A DNA stretch of 64,000 bases from Chitinophagaceae bacterium (GTDB lineage Bacteria; Bacteroidota; Bacteroidia; Chitinophagales; Chitinophagaceae), in NCBI GenBank assembly GCA_004028795.1, contig SAIW01000007.1, positions 310,001-374,000 on the forward strand, read 5' to 3'. A model generated the notes under the pieces. That model was not told the DNA's origin, searched no databases, and saw only the letters and a program-made list of their open reading frames with translations. How positions within the stretch are numbered: the first letter of the stretch is position 1; each line of letters begins with the position of its first letter. Below, piece after piece: positions 34,624-43,719 of this stretch. A program made the position numbers and the translations under genes.

Positions 34624-34683
34624 TGCTTATTGGCAAAGCGTTTCAGTAGTTATTCCCCTTAAACTAATATTTTTTCCACAAAA

Positions 34684-34716
34684 TTTTCATATTTCAACTG
34701 CATTCTAATATCTTTG
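34684..34716 (+). promoter_or_regulatory. Predicted promoter of the infA-rplQ operon
   Basis: A TATCTTTG -7 box at 34709-34716 and a weak TTTTC -33 element about 20 bp upstream lie 17 bp before infA. The downstream TATCTTTGCAGCC matches the rpsU promoter. Confidence 0.6.
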
Positions 34717-34732
34717 CAGCCCGAAAAAAAAT

Positions 34733-34951
34733 ATGCCTAAACAACAACTGATTAAACAGGACGGAGTTATTCTTGAAGCATTAAGCAATGCTATGTTCAG
34801 GGTGAAGCTGGAAAACGGGCATGAAATATTGGCAACAATATCAGGTAAAATGAGAATGAATTACATAAGAATTTTACCGGGAGATAAAGTAGGAGTGGAG
34901 ATGAGTCCATACGATTTAACAAGAGGAAGAATCAATTTCAGATATAAATAA
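34733..34951 (+). CDS. infA: Translation initiation factor IF-1
   Basis: The 72-residue OB-fold protein reads [20 protein letters not shown], then [21 protein letters not shown]. It binds the 30S A site. First gene of the alpha-type ribosomal operon here. Confidence 0.97.
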   Translation: MPKQQLIKQDGVILEALSNAMFRVKLENGHEILATISGKMRMNYIRILPGDKVGVEMSPYDLTRGRINFRYK

Positions 34952-34957
34952 GATACA

Positions 34958-35074
34958 ATGAAAGTTAGAGCATCTATCAAAAAACGCAGTGCAGACTGTA
35001 AAATTGTTAAACGTGGCGGAAAGCTTTACGTTATTAACAAAAAGAATCCTCGTTTTAAACAACGTCAGGGTTAA
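34958..35074 (+). CDS. rpmJ: Large ribosomal subunit protein bL36
   Basis: The 38-residue ORF, easily missed by length, starts [20 protein letters not shown] and ends [12 protein letters not shown]. It keeps one cysteine only, so it is the zinc-free form of bL36. It lies 6 bp after infA. Confidence 0.95.
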   Translation: MKVRASIKKRSADCKIVKRGGKLYVINKKNPRFKQRQG

Positions 35075-35109
35075 TAATATTTAGAAATTAAAATTAGAAA
35101 TACATAACT

Positions 35110-35490
35110 ATGGCTCGTATTGCCGGTATAGACTTACCAAAAAACAAAAGAGGAGAAATTGGCCTTACTTATATCTATGGAATTGGCCGTTCTACTGCTC
35201 AACGCATTTTAACTGAAGCTGGTATTGACTTTGATAAAAAGGTTAGCCAGTGGAATGATGATGAGCAAACTGCAATCCGTAATATCATTAACGCTGAAAT
35301 TAAAGTGGAAGGTGCGTTACGCAGCGAAACTCAAATGAACATTAAGCGTTTATTAGATATTGCTTGCTACCGTGGATTACGCCACAGAAAAGGTTTACCT
35401 GTTCGTGGTCAGCGTACCAAAACCAACAGCCGTACCAGAAAGGGTAAACGTAAAACTGTTGCCGGTAAAAAGAAAGCACCTAAAAAATAA
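35110..35490 (+). CDS. rpsM: Small ribosomal subunit protein uS13
   Basis: The 126-residue protein has the family start [21 protein letters not shown], helix-two-turn-helix [11 protein letters not shown], and the C-terminal [19 protein letters not shown] tail. It contacts tRNA and the 50S head. Confidence 0.97.
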   Translation: MARIAGIDLPKNKRGEIGLTYIYGIGRSTAQRILTEAGIDFDKKVSQWNDDEQTAIRNIINAEIKVEGALRSETQMNIKRLLDIACYRGLRHRKGLPVRGQRTKTNSRTRKGKRKTVAGKKKAPKK

Positions 35491-35503
35491 TATTGATAGA
35501 TTT

Positions 35504-35533
35504 CAAAATTCGAATTTCGAAATTCGAATTTTG
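35504..35533. repeat. 30-bp perfect palindrome between rpsM and rpsK
   Basis: The sequence from CAAAATTCGAATTT to its exact reverse complement is symmetrical over all 30 bases and is followed by GTTTTTTATAAAA. It could be a weak terminator or an RNA processing site. I see no second copy in the window. Confidence 0.7.
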
Positions 35534-35618
35534 TTTTTTATAAAACTGCCGGATAATCGGGCTTTAAGAGCCTGAAAGGAGGCAGTAAATTTTAGAAGAT
35601 TACCTCAAAAAAATTAAA

Positions 35619-36029
35619 ATGGCAAAACCAGTAAAAGCACAAAACAGTGCAAAAGCAGCTGCTAAGAAACGCATCGTAAAAGTTGATGCAGCTGGCGACG
35701 TACACATTAATGCAACCTTCAACAATTTAATTGTTGCATTTACTAACAAACAAGGTCAGGTTATTTCCTGGTCTTCTGCAGGTAAAATGGGTTTTCGTGG
35801 TTCTAAAAAGAACACCCCTTATGCAGCTCAAATGGCAGCAGCAGATGCAGCTAAAGTTGCACAGGAAGCAGGGTTAAAAAGAGTAGATGTTTATGTAAAA
35901 GGACCGGGTGCAGGTAGAGAAGGTGCTATCCGTTCAATTGCACAAAACGGTATTGAAGTTACTTCTATTAAAGATATTACTCCTTTGCCTCATAACGGAT
36001 GTCGCCCGCCTAAAGCAAGAAGAGTATAA
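35619..36029 (+). CDS. rpsK: Small ribosomal subunit protein uS11
   Basis: The 136-residue protein has the uS11 core [20 protein letters not shown], then [14 protein letters not shown], and ends [15 protein letters not shown]. The N-terminal 22 residues are Ala/Lys-rich, usual in this phylum. Confidence 0.97.
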   Translation: MAKPVKAQNSAKAAAKKRIVKVDAAGDVHINATFNNLIVAFTNKQGQVISWSSAGKMGFRGSKKNTPYAAQMAAADAAKVAQEAGLKRVDVYVKGPGAGREGAIRSIAQNGIEVTSIKDITPLPHNGCRPPKARRV

Positions 36030-36204
36030 ATTTATATACGATTTTATATACGATTTGAGATTTGTTTTATCAAAAACCGTATATCGTAGTTCTTAAATCT
36101 TACATGGTAAGGTTTTCATTTACAAAAGGTTGCTCAATTAATTTTTTACGATTTTTCACCGATTGACGCAACGAATGCTAAAAAAATCGAAATGAAAAAA
36201 AACT

Positions 36205-36810
36205 ATGGCACGTTACACAGGTCCTAAGACCAAAATTTCCCGCAAGTTCGGTGAGCCTATTTTAGGCAATGGCAAATGGTTGGATAAAAACAGCAATCCT
36301 CCCGGCCAACATGGTGCAGCTAAAAAGCGTAAAACTTTGGGTGAATACGCTTTGCAGTTGAAAGAAAAACAAAAAGCAAAATACACTTACGGTGTATTAG
36401 AACGCCAGTTCCGCAAAACATTTGAAGAAGCCGGACGTATGAAAGGTGTTACCGGTGAAAACTTAATTAAATTATTAGAAGCCCGCTTAGATAACACAGT
36501 TTATCGTTTAGGTTTGGTAGCAAGCCGCCCTGAAGCCCGCCAATTAGTTAGCCACAAACATATTACTGTTAATGGTGAAGTAGTAAACGTACCCTCTTTT
36601 CAATTAAAAGCAGGCGATATTATCGGTTATGCTCCTAAAAGTGTAAACAGTACTTCTGTTTTAAGTAAAGTACGTGGAAAGAATCCTAAATTTTCCTGGA
36701 TTGACTGGAATGAAAACGAGAAAAAAGGAACTTTCATTACTTACCCTGAAAGAGAGAGCGTTCCTGAAAATATCAAGGAACAATTGATTGTAGAGTTGTA
36801 CTCTAAATAA
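36205..36810 (+). CDS. rpsD: Small ribosomal subunit protein uS4
   Basis: The 201-residue assembly protein has ARYTGPKTKISRKFGEPI, PPGQHGAAKKRKTLGEYALQ and the S4 RNA-binding domain LEARLDNTVYRLGLVASRPEARQLVSHKHI. The 175-bp gap upstream holds AT-rich sequence with two imperfect ATATACGATTT repeats and no gene. Confidence 0.97.
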   Translation: MARYTGPKTKISRKFGEPILGNGKWLDKNSNPPGQHGAAKKRKTLGEYALQLKEKQKAKYTYGVLERQFRKTFEEAGRMKGVTGENLIKLLEARLDNTVYRLGLVASRPEARQLVSHKHITVNGEVVNVPSFQLKAGDIIGYAPKSVNSTSVLSKVRGKNPKFSWIDWNENEKKGTFITYPERESVPENIKEQLIVELYSK

Positions 36811-36828
36811 TAATTGCTGCATATAGTG

Positions 36829-36860
36829 CAGAAAGTACAAGTGTGCGACGCAACAGTTGA
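36829..36860 (-). repeat. GTTGCGTCGCAC-family intergenic repeat
   Basis: GAAAGTACAAGTGTGCGACG followed by CAACAGTTG lies between rpsD and rpoA, inside the ribosomal operon. Confidence 0.75.
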
Positions 36861-36917
36861 TGCCAAAAGCACAACAGCCGGTAACAAAAATTTTAAAAAC
36901 AAAATACGGAACATACA

Positions 36918-37919
36918 ATGGCAATTTTAAACTTTCAGAAACCAGATAAAATCGTTTTACAAAAAGCTACAGATTTTGAAGGTCAGTTTGAATTCCGCCC
37001 GTTAGAGCCGGGTTATGGTTTAACAATAGGTAATGCATTACGCAGGGTTTTATTAAGCAGCCTTGAGGGTTATGCTATTACAGGTATTAAAATTGATGGC
37101 GTAGACCATGAATTTGCAACCATTAAAGGCATTACAGAAGACGTTACAGAAATTATCTTAAACTTAAAACAAGTACGTTTTAAGAAAAATGTAGAACATG
37201 ATGTAACGAATGAAAAAATTTCATTATCTATTAAAGGTCGCAATGAATTTACTGCGGGTATGATTGGCACTGCCTCTCAAAACTTTGAAGTAATGAACAG
37301 TGATTTAGTTATCTGTACAATGGACAGCTCTGCTAAATTAGATATTGAATTAACTATTGCTAAAGGACGTGGTTACGTTCCTGCAGAAGATAACAAATTA
37401 AAGGAAGCACCATTCGGTTATATTTCAATTGATTCTATTCACACGCCGATTAAGAATGTGAAATATTCAATTGAAAACTATCGTGTAGAACAAAGAACAG
37501 ACTTTGAAAAATTGATTTTAGATGTTGCTACAGATGGTACTATTCACCCTGAAGATGCAGTTAAACAAGCTTCCCGTATATTGATTCAACACTTGATGAT
37601 TATTACTGACGAGAACATTACTTTCGATAATAAGGAAGAAAAGAAAGATGATGTTGTTGATGAACAAGTGCTTCAATTACGTAAAGTATTGAAAACGCCT
37701 TTAGAAGATTTAGATCTTTCTGTACGTGCATTCAACTGCTTGAAAGCTGCCAAGATTAACAGCTTGAGTGAATTGGTTCAATACGAACAGGAAGATTTGA
37801 TGAAGTTCAGAAACTTCGGTCAGAAATCTTTAAGTGAAATTGAACAGGTATTGCACGAAAGAGGTTTGAGCTTTGGAATGGATTTGCAAAAATTAGGTTT
37901 AGACAATTTAGATAATTAG
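36918..37919 (+). CDS. rpoA: RNA polymerase alpha subunit
   Basis: The 333-residue protein has the N-terminal dimerisation domain ([25 protein letters not shown]), and the C-terminal alphaCTD ([29 protein letters not shown], then [14 protein letters not shown]). The acidic linker follows residue 240. Order rpsD-rpoA-rplQ is conserved. Confidence 0.98.
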   Translation: MAILNFQKPDKIVLQKATDFEGQFEFRPLEPGYGLTIGNALRRVLLSSLEGYAITGIKIDGVDHEFATIKGITEDVTEIILNLKQVRFKKNVEHDVTNEKISLSIKGRNEFTAGMIGTASQNFEVMNSDLVICTMDSSAKLDIELTIAKGRGYVPAEDNKLKEAPFGYISIDSIHTPIKNVKYSIENYRVEQRTDFEKLILDVATDGTIHPEDAVKQASRILIQHLMIITDENITFDNKEEKKDDVVDEQVLQLRKVLKTPLEDLDLSVRAFNCLKAAKINSLSELVQYEQEDLMKFRNFGQKSLSEIEQVLHERGLSFGMDLQKLGLDNLDN

Positions 37920-37921
37920 TT

Positions 37922-37978
37922 AACAGGTTTAAGGTTTAAGGTTTAAGGTTGCAAAACTTTTAAACTTTAAACCTTACA
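37922..37978. repeat. Tandem AAGGTTT heptamers with inverted AAACCTT
   Basis: Three GGTTTAA units followed by AAACTTTAAACCTT form a simple hairpin between rpoA and rplQ. A similar low-complexity type (CTTAACGCTTAATGCTTA) lies at 60665-60730. Confidence 0.5.
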
Positions 37979-38032
37979 CTATTTATAACAGCTTATAATT
38001 CCTGACACGGTATAAGCTTAAAACAAACAGTC

Positions 38033-38563
38033 ATGCGTCACGGAGATAAAATCAACAATCTTGGCCGTAAAAAGGCACACAGAGAAGCCTTATTAAGCAA
38101 CTTAGCTTCTCAATTAATTACTCACAAACGTATTGTAACTACTTTGGCAAAAGCTAAGGCATTACGTACTTATGTTGAACCTTTATTAACTAAAACTAAA
38201 AAGGGAGAAAGCAAAGAACAAATAAGCCATCAACACAGAATGGTATTTGCTCATTTGCAAAACAAAGCTGCTGTAAAAGAATTATTTACAGTAGTAGCTC
38301 CTAAAATTGCAAGCCGCCCCGGTGGTTATACAAGAATTATTAAGTTAGGTATTCGCCCGGGTGATAATGGCGAAAAAGCAATGATTGAATTGGTAGATTT
38401 CAATGAAATCTATGGTAAAAGCGTTGCTAAAGCTGCTGAACCGGCTAAGAAAACACGCCGTGCCGGTGGCCGTAAAAAAGCTACAGAAGCTGCTGCACCT
38501 GTAGTAGAGGAAGCTACAGTGGTTGAAGAAACACCTGCAACAGAAGAAAAATCAGCAGAATAA
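38033..38563 (+). CDS. rplQ: Large ribosomal subunit protein bL17
   Basis: The 176-residue protein has the bL17 core ([38 protein letters not shown] and [16 protein letters not shown]) to about residue 120, followed by a roughly 50-residue Lys/Ala- then Glu/Ala-rich tail typical of Bacteroidota. It is last in this operon. Confidence 0.97.
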   Translation: MRHGDKINNLGRKKAHREALLSNLASQLITHKRIVTTLAKAKALRTYVEPLLTKTKKGESKEQISHQHRMVFAHLQNKAAVKELFTVVAPKIASRPGGYTRIIKLGIRPGDNGEKAMIELVDFNEIYGKSVAKAAEPAKKTRRAGGRKKATEAAAPVVEEATVVEETPATEEKSAE

Positions 38564-38591
38564 TTTTTATAATGTTGAAAAGTTTATCAAT

Positions 38592-38626
38592 AAAAGGCAG
38601 GGTTTAATAACCTTGCCTTTTTTATT
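38592..38626 (+). terminator. rplQ terminator
   Basis: AAAAGGCAGGGTT pairs with AACCTTGCCTTTT around TAATA, followed by TTTTATTTT. Confidence 0.85.
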
Positions 38627-38656
38627 TTGCAACCGAAATAAAAAAGTTTTAATTCA

Positions 38657-39757
38657 ATGCCCAATACAACTAAACAAGCCATTTTATTATTAGCAGACGG
38701 ACATGTTTTTTACGGACAATCATTTGGTAAAACAGGAACAACTTCCGGTGAAATATGTTTTAATACGGGAATGACGGGTTATCAGGAAGTTTTTACGGAC
38801 CCGAGTTACACAGGTCAGGTAATTATTATGAATAACGTACACATTGGTAATTATGGTGTAAAAGAAACTGATGTAGAAAGTGAATCAGTAAAAATTAAAG
38901 GGTTAATAGGAAGAAACTTAGAAGAACAATTCAGTCGTATTCAAGCTAAAGGTTCTTTGAATGAGTATTTAATTGCCAATAATATTATAGCTATTGAAGG
39001 TGTTGATACAAGAACATTGGTTGCTCATGTGCGTACACAAGGTGCCATGAATTGTATAATATCAACAGAAATAACAGATATTGAAGAATTGAAGAAAGAG
39101 TTGGCTAAATGCCCGAATATGGATGGTTTGGAACTATCAAGCACTATAAGCACAGAAAAAGAGTATGAATTAGGCGATAGCAATGCTGCATTAAAAGTGG
39201 CTGTATTAGATTTTGGCGTAAAGAAAAATATTCTGAATTGTTTGGTTGAACGTGGTGTGCATGTTAAAGTGTATCCTGCTAAAACACCTTTAAGCAAGTT
39301 GAAAGAATTTAATCCTAATGGATATTTTATTTCAAATGGCCCCGGAGACCCTGCTGCCATGCCTTATGCAGTAGCAACTATTAAAGATATTCTGAAAGAA
39401 GAAAAGCCTTTATTCGGTATTTGTTTAGGCCATCAGTTATTGGCATTGGCAAACGGTATTTCCACTTTTAAAATGCACCACGGACACAGAGGTTTAAACC
39501 ACCCTGTAAAAAATATTATTACAGGCAGGTGTGAAATCACAACGCAAAATCATGGTTTTGGTGTAGACCCTGAGTCAATTAAACAAAGTGCAGATGTTGA
39601 AATAACACATGTTAATTTGAATGATGAAAGTATTGAAGGTATCCGGTTAAAAAATAAACCGGCCTTTAGTGTACAATATCATCCGGAAGCTACACCGGGC
39701 CCGCACGACAGCCGTTATTTATTTGATGATTTTGTGGGAATGATGAGTAAGAATTAA
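38657..39757 (+). CDS. carA: Carbamoyl-phosphate synthase small subunit
   Basis: The 366-residue glutaminase subunit provides ammonia for arginine and pyrimidine synthesis. The N-terminal domain has GEICFNTGMTGYQEVFTDPS; the amidotransferase part has nucleophile Cys in FGICLGHQLL, and His/Glu in SVQYHPEATPGPHDSRYLF. The large subunit carB is not in the window. Confidence 0.96.
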   Translation: MPNTTKQAILLLADGHVFYGQSFGKTGTTSGEICFNTGMTGYQEVFTDPSYTGQVIIMNNVHIGNYGVKETDVESESVKIKGLIGRNLEEQFSRIQAKGSLNEYLIANNIIAIEGVDTRTLVAHVRTQGAMNCIISTEITDIEELKKELAKCPNMDGLELSSTISTEKEYELGDSNAALKVAVLDFGVKKNILNCLVERGVHVKVYPAKTPLSKLKEFNPNGYFISNGPGDPAAMPYAVATIKDILKEEKPLFGICLGHQLLALANGISTFKMHHGHRGLNHPVKNIITGRCEITTQNHGFGVDPESIKQSADVEITHVNLNDESIEGIRLKNKPAFSVQYHPEATPGPHDSRYLFDDFVGMMSKN

Positions 39758-39788
39758 TTAATCAATCAATCCAATCAATTAATATCGC

Positions 39789-39820
39789 AAAGCATTTGAA
39801 CAATCAAATGCTTTTTTGTT
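39789..39820 (+). terminator. carA terminator
   Basis: AAAGCATTTGA-ACAA-TCAAATGCTTT is a perfect 11-bp stem with a T tract. Confidence 0.88.
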
Positions 39821-39984
39821 TATTAGTTATAAACCAATTGTTCAAAATTCAATTATAAAATCTCTGCTCGCAGAAAACGCTAAATACACAAAAACTTTCT
39901 GCGATTTCGGAATGTTCTGTGAGAAATAAATTTAAACTTAATGCTGAGTGATTACTTATCAAAAAAAATAAGGTAATTCGTGTT

Positions 39985-40413
39985 ATGAAGATAGCCATCA
40001 TTAATGGGCCTAACCTTAATCTGTTAGGCAAAAGAGAAACAGATATTTACGGTAATCAATCTTTTGAAACTTATATCGAAACATTACAACAAATGTTTCC
40101 TGAAGTATCATTCACTTACTATCAATCAAATATAGAAGGTGAGTTGGTAAATGAGTTGCAACGGGTAGGCTATGAGTTTGATGGCATTGTAATCAACCCT
40201 GCTGCATACACACATACTTCTGTTGCTATTGGTGATGCTATTGCTGCTATTAAAACACCTGTTATAGAAGTGCATATTTCTAACGTTCATGCAAGAGAAG
40301 ATTTTAGGAAATTATCTCATGTTTCAGGAAAGAGTGTAGGCAGTATTTTCGGTTTAGGATTGAAAGGATATGAAATGGCTGTGAGATGGTTGGTTGATAG
40401 TAAAAAACACTAA
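39985..40413 (+). CDS. aroQ: 3-dehydroquinate dehydratase, type II
   Basis: The 142-residue protein has the type II motifs: INGPNLNLLGKRE, the catalytic-Tyr-loop in TDIYGNQSF, NPAAYTHTSVAI and EVHISNVHAREDFRKLSH. It dehydrates dehydroquinate in the shikimate pathway that feeds chorismate to TrpE. Upstream gap (39821-39984) contains a decayed repeat with CTCGCAGAAAACGC / TTTCTGCGATT arms. Confidence 0.95.
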   Translation: MKIAIINGPNLNLLGKRETDIYGNQSFETYIETLQQMFPEVSFTYYQSNIEGELVNELQRVGYEFDGIVINPAAYTHTSVAIGDAIAAIKTPVIEVHISNVHAREDFRKLSHVSGKSVGSIFGLGLKGYEMAVRWLVDSKKH

Positions 40414-40474
40414 TTATAGCGAATTACACTAATCAACTTCAATTGAAATTCGTGTAATTGAAAAAGTTCGTGTA

Positions 40475-42085
40475 ATGAAAGAAAACTACTCAAAGAAACT
40501 ACTCTACTTAATTTTTTTTACTGCTTTATTCAAAATAATTATTGCTGCATTTGTTGAGTTAGGCAATGATGAAGTGTATTATTACACTTATGCGATAAGA
40601 CCAGATTGGAGTTATTTTGATCATCCGCCGATGGTTGGTTTATTAATCCGCTTAACAACATTAAATCTGCATTGGGTTAGTGATGTAGGCATGCGATTAG
40701 GTGCTATTATAGGTTGTGCTGTTTCATCTTATTTTATATTTCTTACAGGAAAGCGATTGCACAATGAAAAAGCAGGTTGGTATGCTACCTTGCTTTATAA
40801 CTGCTCTGTTTATACAGGTATTATTGCAGGAATGTTTATTTTACCTGATAGCCCCCAAATGCCTTTCTGGACTGCTTCTCTGTATTTGATAAGTTGTATT
40901 TTGTTTGATGCTAAAAATAATGAACGTCATTTCGACGATAGGAGAAATCTCTTTATTAAAGATGAGATTTCTCAGGCAGGAACCTTCGAAACGACGAATA
41001 AGAAAATATTGTTTTTATTACTCGGCTTAACCATTGGCTTGGCTACTTTAAGTAAAGTACATGCATTGTTTTTATGGGTTGGCTTTGGCTTATTCATTTT
41101 ACTTAAACAACGAAAAATATTTACCCATCCTTTTTTATACTTAGGCGGATTAATAACTATTATTTGTTTATTTCCTATTGTTTATTGGAACATTCAAAAC
41201 AAATTCATTACTTATACTTTTCATTCAGAAAGAGTAACACATCACACTATACAGTTCGATGCATTTATTCAGGAGATAATAGGAGAGTTGTTATATCAAA
41301 ATCCTGTTGTGTATGTGTTGTTAATCATTAGTATTATCTTTTGTATTAAACACAAAGAAAAGTTTTCATTTAATAAAACATTATGGCTGCTTTGCATGAG
41401 CGTACCCATGTTATTAGTGTTTTGGGGTGTATCATTATTCAATCCCACCTTGCCACACTGGAGTGGCCCTGCATTTATTCCCTTAATGTTATTAACCGGA
41501 ATTTATCTGAGTGAAAAATCAAATCGTATTATTCCAACAGCAATAAAATTTGCAGGCGGATTAATTATAGTTGTATTAATTGCAGGGGCAGTATTGGCTA
41601 ATCTTGCTCCTTTTAATTTAGGTAGTAAAGACAAAGAAAATTACGGAGAGTATTGCCCTACGTTAGATATAAGCGGTTGGAAAGATTTTGGTAAACAATA
41701 TGCAGCTTTGGTTGAGGAAGATTTACACGCAGGCTTAATGCGAGGCAGAACACCTATTGTAGTAGCAAAATGGTTTCCCGCTGCACATATTGAAATGTAT
41801 GTAGCCAAACAATCGCACCAACAGGTAATCGGTTTGGGTAAGTTAGAAGACTTACATGAGTTTGCATGGTTGAATAAAGAAAGAAAAGCCTTACAACAAG
41901 GTGATGATGCTTATTGTATTGTACCGAGTAATCTGCCTTTTAATGTTAAAGAAATGTATGGTAACTTATTTACATCTGTTCAGGAGCCTGTTGTAATTAA
42001 TCAAATGCGTGGAGGCAAAGCAGTAAGGTATTTTTATGTGTACCGGTTGAAAGGTTTTAAAGGAAATTTGCCGTTTATAAATTAG
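40475..42085 (+). CDS. Membrane glycosyltransferase of the ArnT/GT39-like (PMT) type
   Basis: The 536-residue protein has about ten membrane helices. The first extracytoplasmic loop holds GNDEVYYYTYAIRPDWSYFDHPPMVGLLI, typical of PMT_2/GT-C transferases with an acidic catalytic residue. It likely moves a sugar from a lipid carrier; acceptor unknown. Residues about 150-174 (ERHFDDRRNLFIKDEISQAG) are encoded by a 72-bp palindromic repeat inserted in frame in a loop between helices. It is exactly 24 codons and leaves the rest of the protein intact. Confidence 0.87.
   Translation: MKENYSKKLLYLIFFTALFKIIIAAFVELGNDEVYYYTYAIRPDWSYFDHPPMVGLLIRLTTLNLHWVSDVGMRLGAIIGCAVSSYFIFLTGKRLHNEKAGWYATLLYNCSVYTGIIAGMFILPDSPQMPFWTASLYLISCILFDAKNNERHFDDRRNLFIKDEISQAGTFETTNKKILFLLLGLTIGLATLSKVHALFLWVGFGLFILLKQRKIFTHPFLYLGGLITIICLFPIVYWNIQNKFITYTFHSERVTHHTIQFDAFIQEIIGELLYQNPVVYVLLIISIIFCIKHKEKFSFNKTLWLLCMSVPMLLVFWGVSLFNPTLPHWSGPAFIPLMLLTGIYLSEKSNRIIPTAIKFAGGLIIVVLIAGAVLANLAPFNLGSKDKENYGEYCPTLDISGWKDFGKQYAALVEEDLHAGLMRGRTPIVVAKWFPAAHIEMYVAKQSHQQVIGLGKLEDLHEFAWLNKERKALQQGDDAYCIVPSNLPFNVKEMYGNLFTSVQEPVVINQMRGGKAVRYFYVYRLKGFKGNLPFIN
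40924..40996. repeat. GTCATTTCGA/GAGAAATCT palindromic repeat in frame inside the glycosyltransferase gene
   Basis: CGTCATTTCGACG...GAGAAATCTC...GATTTCTC...CGAAACGACG forms nested inverted repeats. A related intergenic copy is at 43185-43281. Confidence 0.75.
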
Positions 42086-42151
42086 TAATGCTCAGTTTAA
42101 GTTTTCTTAGTCACAATTTTTACATTTACGTTTCACCAACAAATAGCAACT

Positions 42152-42505
42152 ATGACAACGAAAGAAATTGCAGAAAAATTTTACGAGTATATGCAGGTAG
42201 GGGCATTCGATAAAATTTATACTGAATTATGCAGCCAGGATTTTTCAAGTGAAGAAGCACCGGGCTCTGATTGGCCCAAAGCCGTTGGAATGGAACAGAT
42301 ACATGAGAAAGGAAAGAAATGGAATGAAACTATTGAAGCAATGCATGGCGGTACCTGCGAAAAACCTGTTGTGGCAGGTAATTATTTTACCTGTTATATG
42401 ACGATGGATTTTACACCCAAAGGCGGCGAAAGAACAAATATGGAAGAGATTGGTTTTTATACTGTGAAAGATGGTAAAATTATTTCTGAACAATTCTTCT
42501 ATTAA
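42152..42505 (+). CDS. SnoaL-like (NTF2-fold) domain protein
   Basis: The 117-residue protein reads MTTKEIAEKFYEYMQVGAFD, has a conserved middle and ends FYTVKDGKIISEQFFY, the usual pattern of SnoaL-like proteins, which form a cone-shaped alpha+beta fold. It may be an enzyme or a binding protein; no substrate is evident. It lies alone between genes of other function. Confidence 0.75.
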   Translation: MTTKEIAEKFYEYMQVGAFDKIYTELCSQDFSSEEAPGSDWPKAVGMEQIHEKGKKWNETIEAMHGGTCEKPVVAGNYFTCYMTMDFTPKGGERTNMEEIGFYTVKDGKIISEQFFY

Positions 42506-42512
42506 ATAAAAC

Positions 42513-42592
42513 ATTGAGAGATTGGGTTTATACCCAACATTCAATCTATACACTTAAAACCCTTATTCAGCTTATGTTGTGTAGGGGTTTAT
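42513..42592. terminator. Hairpins between convergent SnoaL-like and GNAT genes
   Basis: ATTGA...TTGGGT-TTAT-ACCCAA...TCAAT (42513-42545) is followed by a weaker AAACCC...GGGTTT hairpin with a T-rich tail near 42580-42592. Confidence 0.5.
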
Positions 42593-42593
42593 T

Positions 42594-43091
42594 TTATTTG
42601 GTAATACTATAAACCGATAATGCTGTTTCTTCTCTTTTAATAGAATATGCATATTGTAAACCCAACTTGTTCAGTAATTTTTGTGAATTGATATTATGCG
42701 GCAGCGTAGTAGCTAATACAATTTTATGTTGCGGTAATGTTAGTACAAAATCTAAAATTGTTTTGGCAGCTTCATAAGCATAACCTTGGTTTTCATAATC
42801 CGGCAGTAACGCAAAGCCAATATCATAATATGGTAAATAATTTCTGAGCATAAATGATACAATGCCGATAGCAGTATCAGTATGTTTTAATTTAATTACC
42901 CAGTAAAACAGATTGGCAGTATTATTCAATTTATTAATGTATGCAACAGCATCTTCATCGGTATTAATATTTCTGTTGCCTATAAATGCTAACCAACCTT
43001 TTGTATTAACTATCTCTTTTATAAATGAATAATCATTACTCGTAATTAAGCTTAATGAAAGTCTTTGGGTAAAGAATTGAACAGGAAGCAT
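42594..43091 (-). CDS. GNAT-family N-acetyltransferase (RimJ/RimL-like)
   Basis: The 165-residue protein has the GNAT fold: FTQRLSLSLI start, WVIKLKHTDTAIGIVSFM strand pair, DIGFALLPDYENQGYAYEA acetyl-CoA loop, and TTLPHNINSQKLLNKLGL near the end. The cytosolic substrate is unknown, possibly a protein N-terminus. Confidence 0.87.
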   Translation of the reverse strand: MLPVQFFTQRLSLSLITSNDYSFIKEIVNTKGWLAFIGNRNINTDEDAVAYINKLNNTANLFYWVIKLKHTDTAIGIVSFMLRNYLPYYDIGFALLPDYENQGYAYEAAKTILDFVLTLPQHKIVLATTLPHNINSQKLLNKLGLQYAYSIKREETALSVYSITK

Positions 43092-43184
43092 ACGCTAAAA
43101 GTAAAACTTGACGGTATTAAAAGCAATAAACTGAAATGATGTTTGTATTACTTTCTGATATTATTTAGAGTTGTAAAAATTATA

Positions 43185-43281
43185 GTTATTTCGAGGTTCC
43201 TGCCGAGAAATCTGTTTCATTTATCATTATAAGATTTCTCGTTGGGCGATCCCGAAATTTCGGGACAATCTCAAAATGACG
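43185..43281. repeat. GTCATTTCGA/GAGAAATCT palindromic repeat, intergenic
   Basis: TTATTTCGAGG...GAGAAATCT...AGATTTCTC...CAAAATGACG with an inner GATCCCGAAATTTCGGGAC palindrome; related to the copy inside the glycosyltransferase gene. Confidence 0.7.
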
Positions 43282-43293
43282 TTTGCATGATAA

Positions 43294-43653
43294 TTACTTT
43301 CTCAAAATCTTTTCCATGGCTTTACCTTTTGCTAATTCATCAATAAGCTTATCCAAATAGCGTATTTGTTGCATCAGTTTATCTTCTATGTCTTCAACAC
43401 GGTAACCGCAAATAACACCGGTAATTTTTGATACATTCGGATTGATTTGCGGAGCATTAGCAAAAAAAGTTTCAAAGTCTGTTTTATTGACTAATAGCTT
43501 TTGCAAAGCTTGATTGCTATAGCCAGTTAACCAACAAATAATTTCATCTACTTCCTCTTTTGTTCTCCCTTTCTTTTCTGCTTTAGCAATATAATGCGGG
43601 TACACACTTGCCACAGCTGTTTTGAATATTCTTTGATTATTATTGTTATTCAT
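43294..43653 (-). CDS. DUF2200 family protein
   Basis: The 119-residue protein matches the DUF2200 pattern throughout: [54 protein letters not shown], then [20 protein letters not shown]. It is soluble and of unknown function, sometimes found near GNAT-type genes. Confidence 0.87.
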   Translation of the reverse strand: MNNNNNQRIFKTAVASVYPHYIAKAEKKGRTKEEVDEIICWLTGYSNQALQKLLVNKTDFETFFANAPQINPNVSKITGVICGYRVEDIEDKLMQQIRYLDKLIDELAKGKAMEKILRK

Positions 43654-43683
43654 TTGATTGACTTTAGTTTTGGCTGCAATCTT

Positions 43684-43714
43684 CGCCGATGTTGTGTGTT
43701 TTCACCAACATCGA
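43684..43714. repeat. REP element downstream of the RAYT gene
   Basis: CGATGTTG...CAACATCG palindrome, a unit of the array at 44271-44800, located 6 bp past the transposase stop codon. Confidence 0.8.
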
Positions 43715-43719
43715 ACTCA

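Noticed and set aside
35574-35584. AAAGGAGG as a Shine-Dalgarno for rpsK
   Set aside because: It is about 36 nt from the ATG and part of a GCCT/AGGC hairpin; spacing is wrong for initiation.
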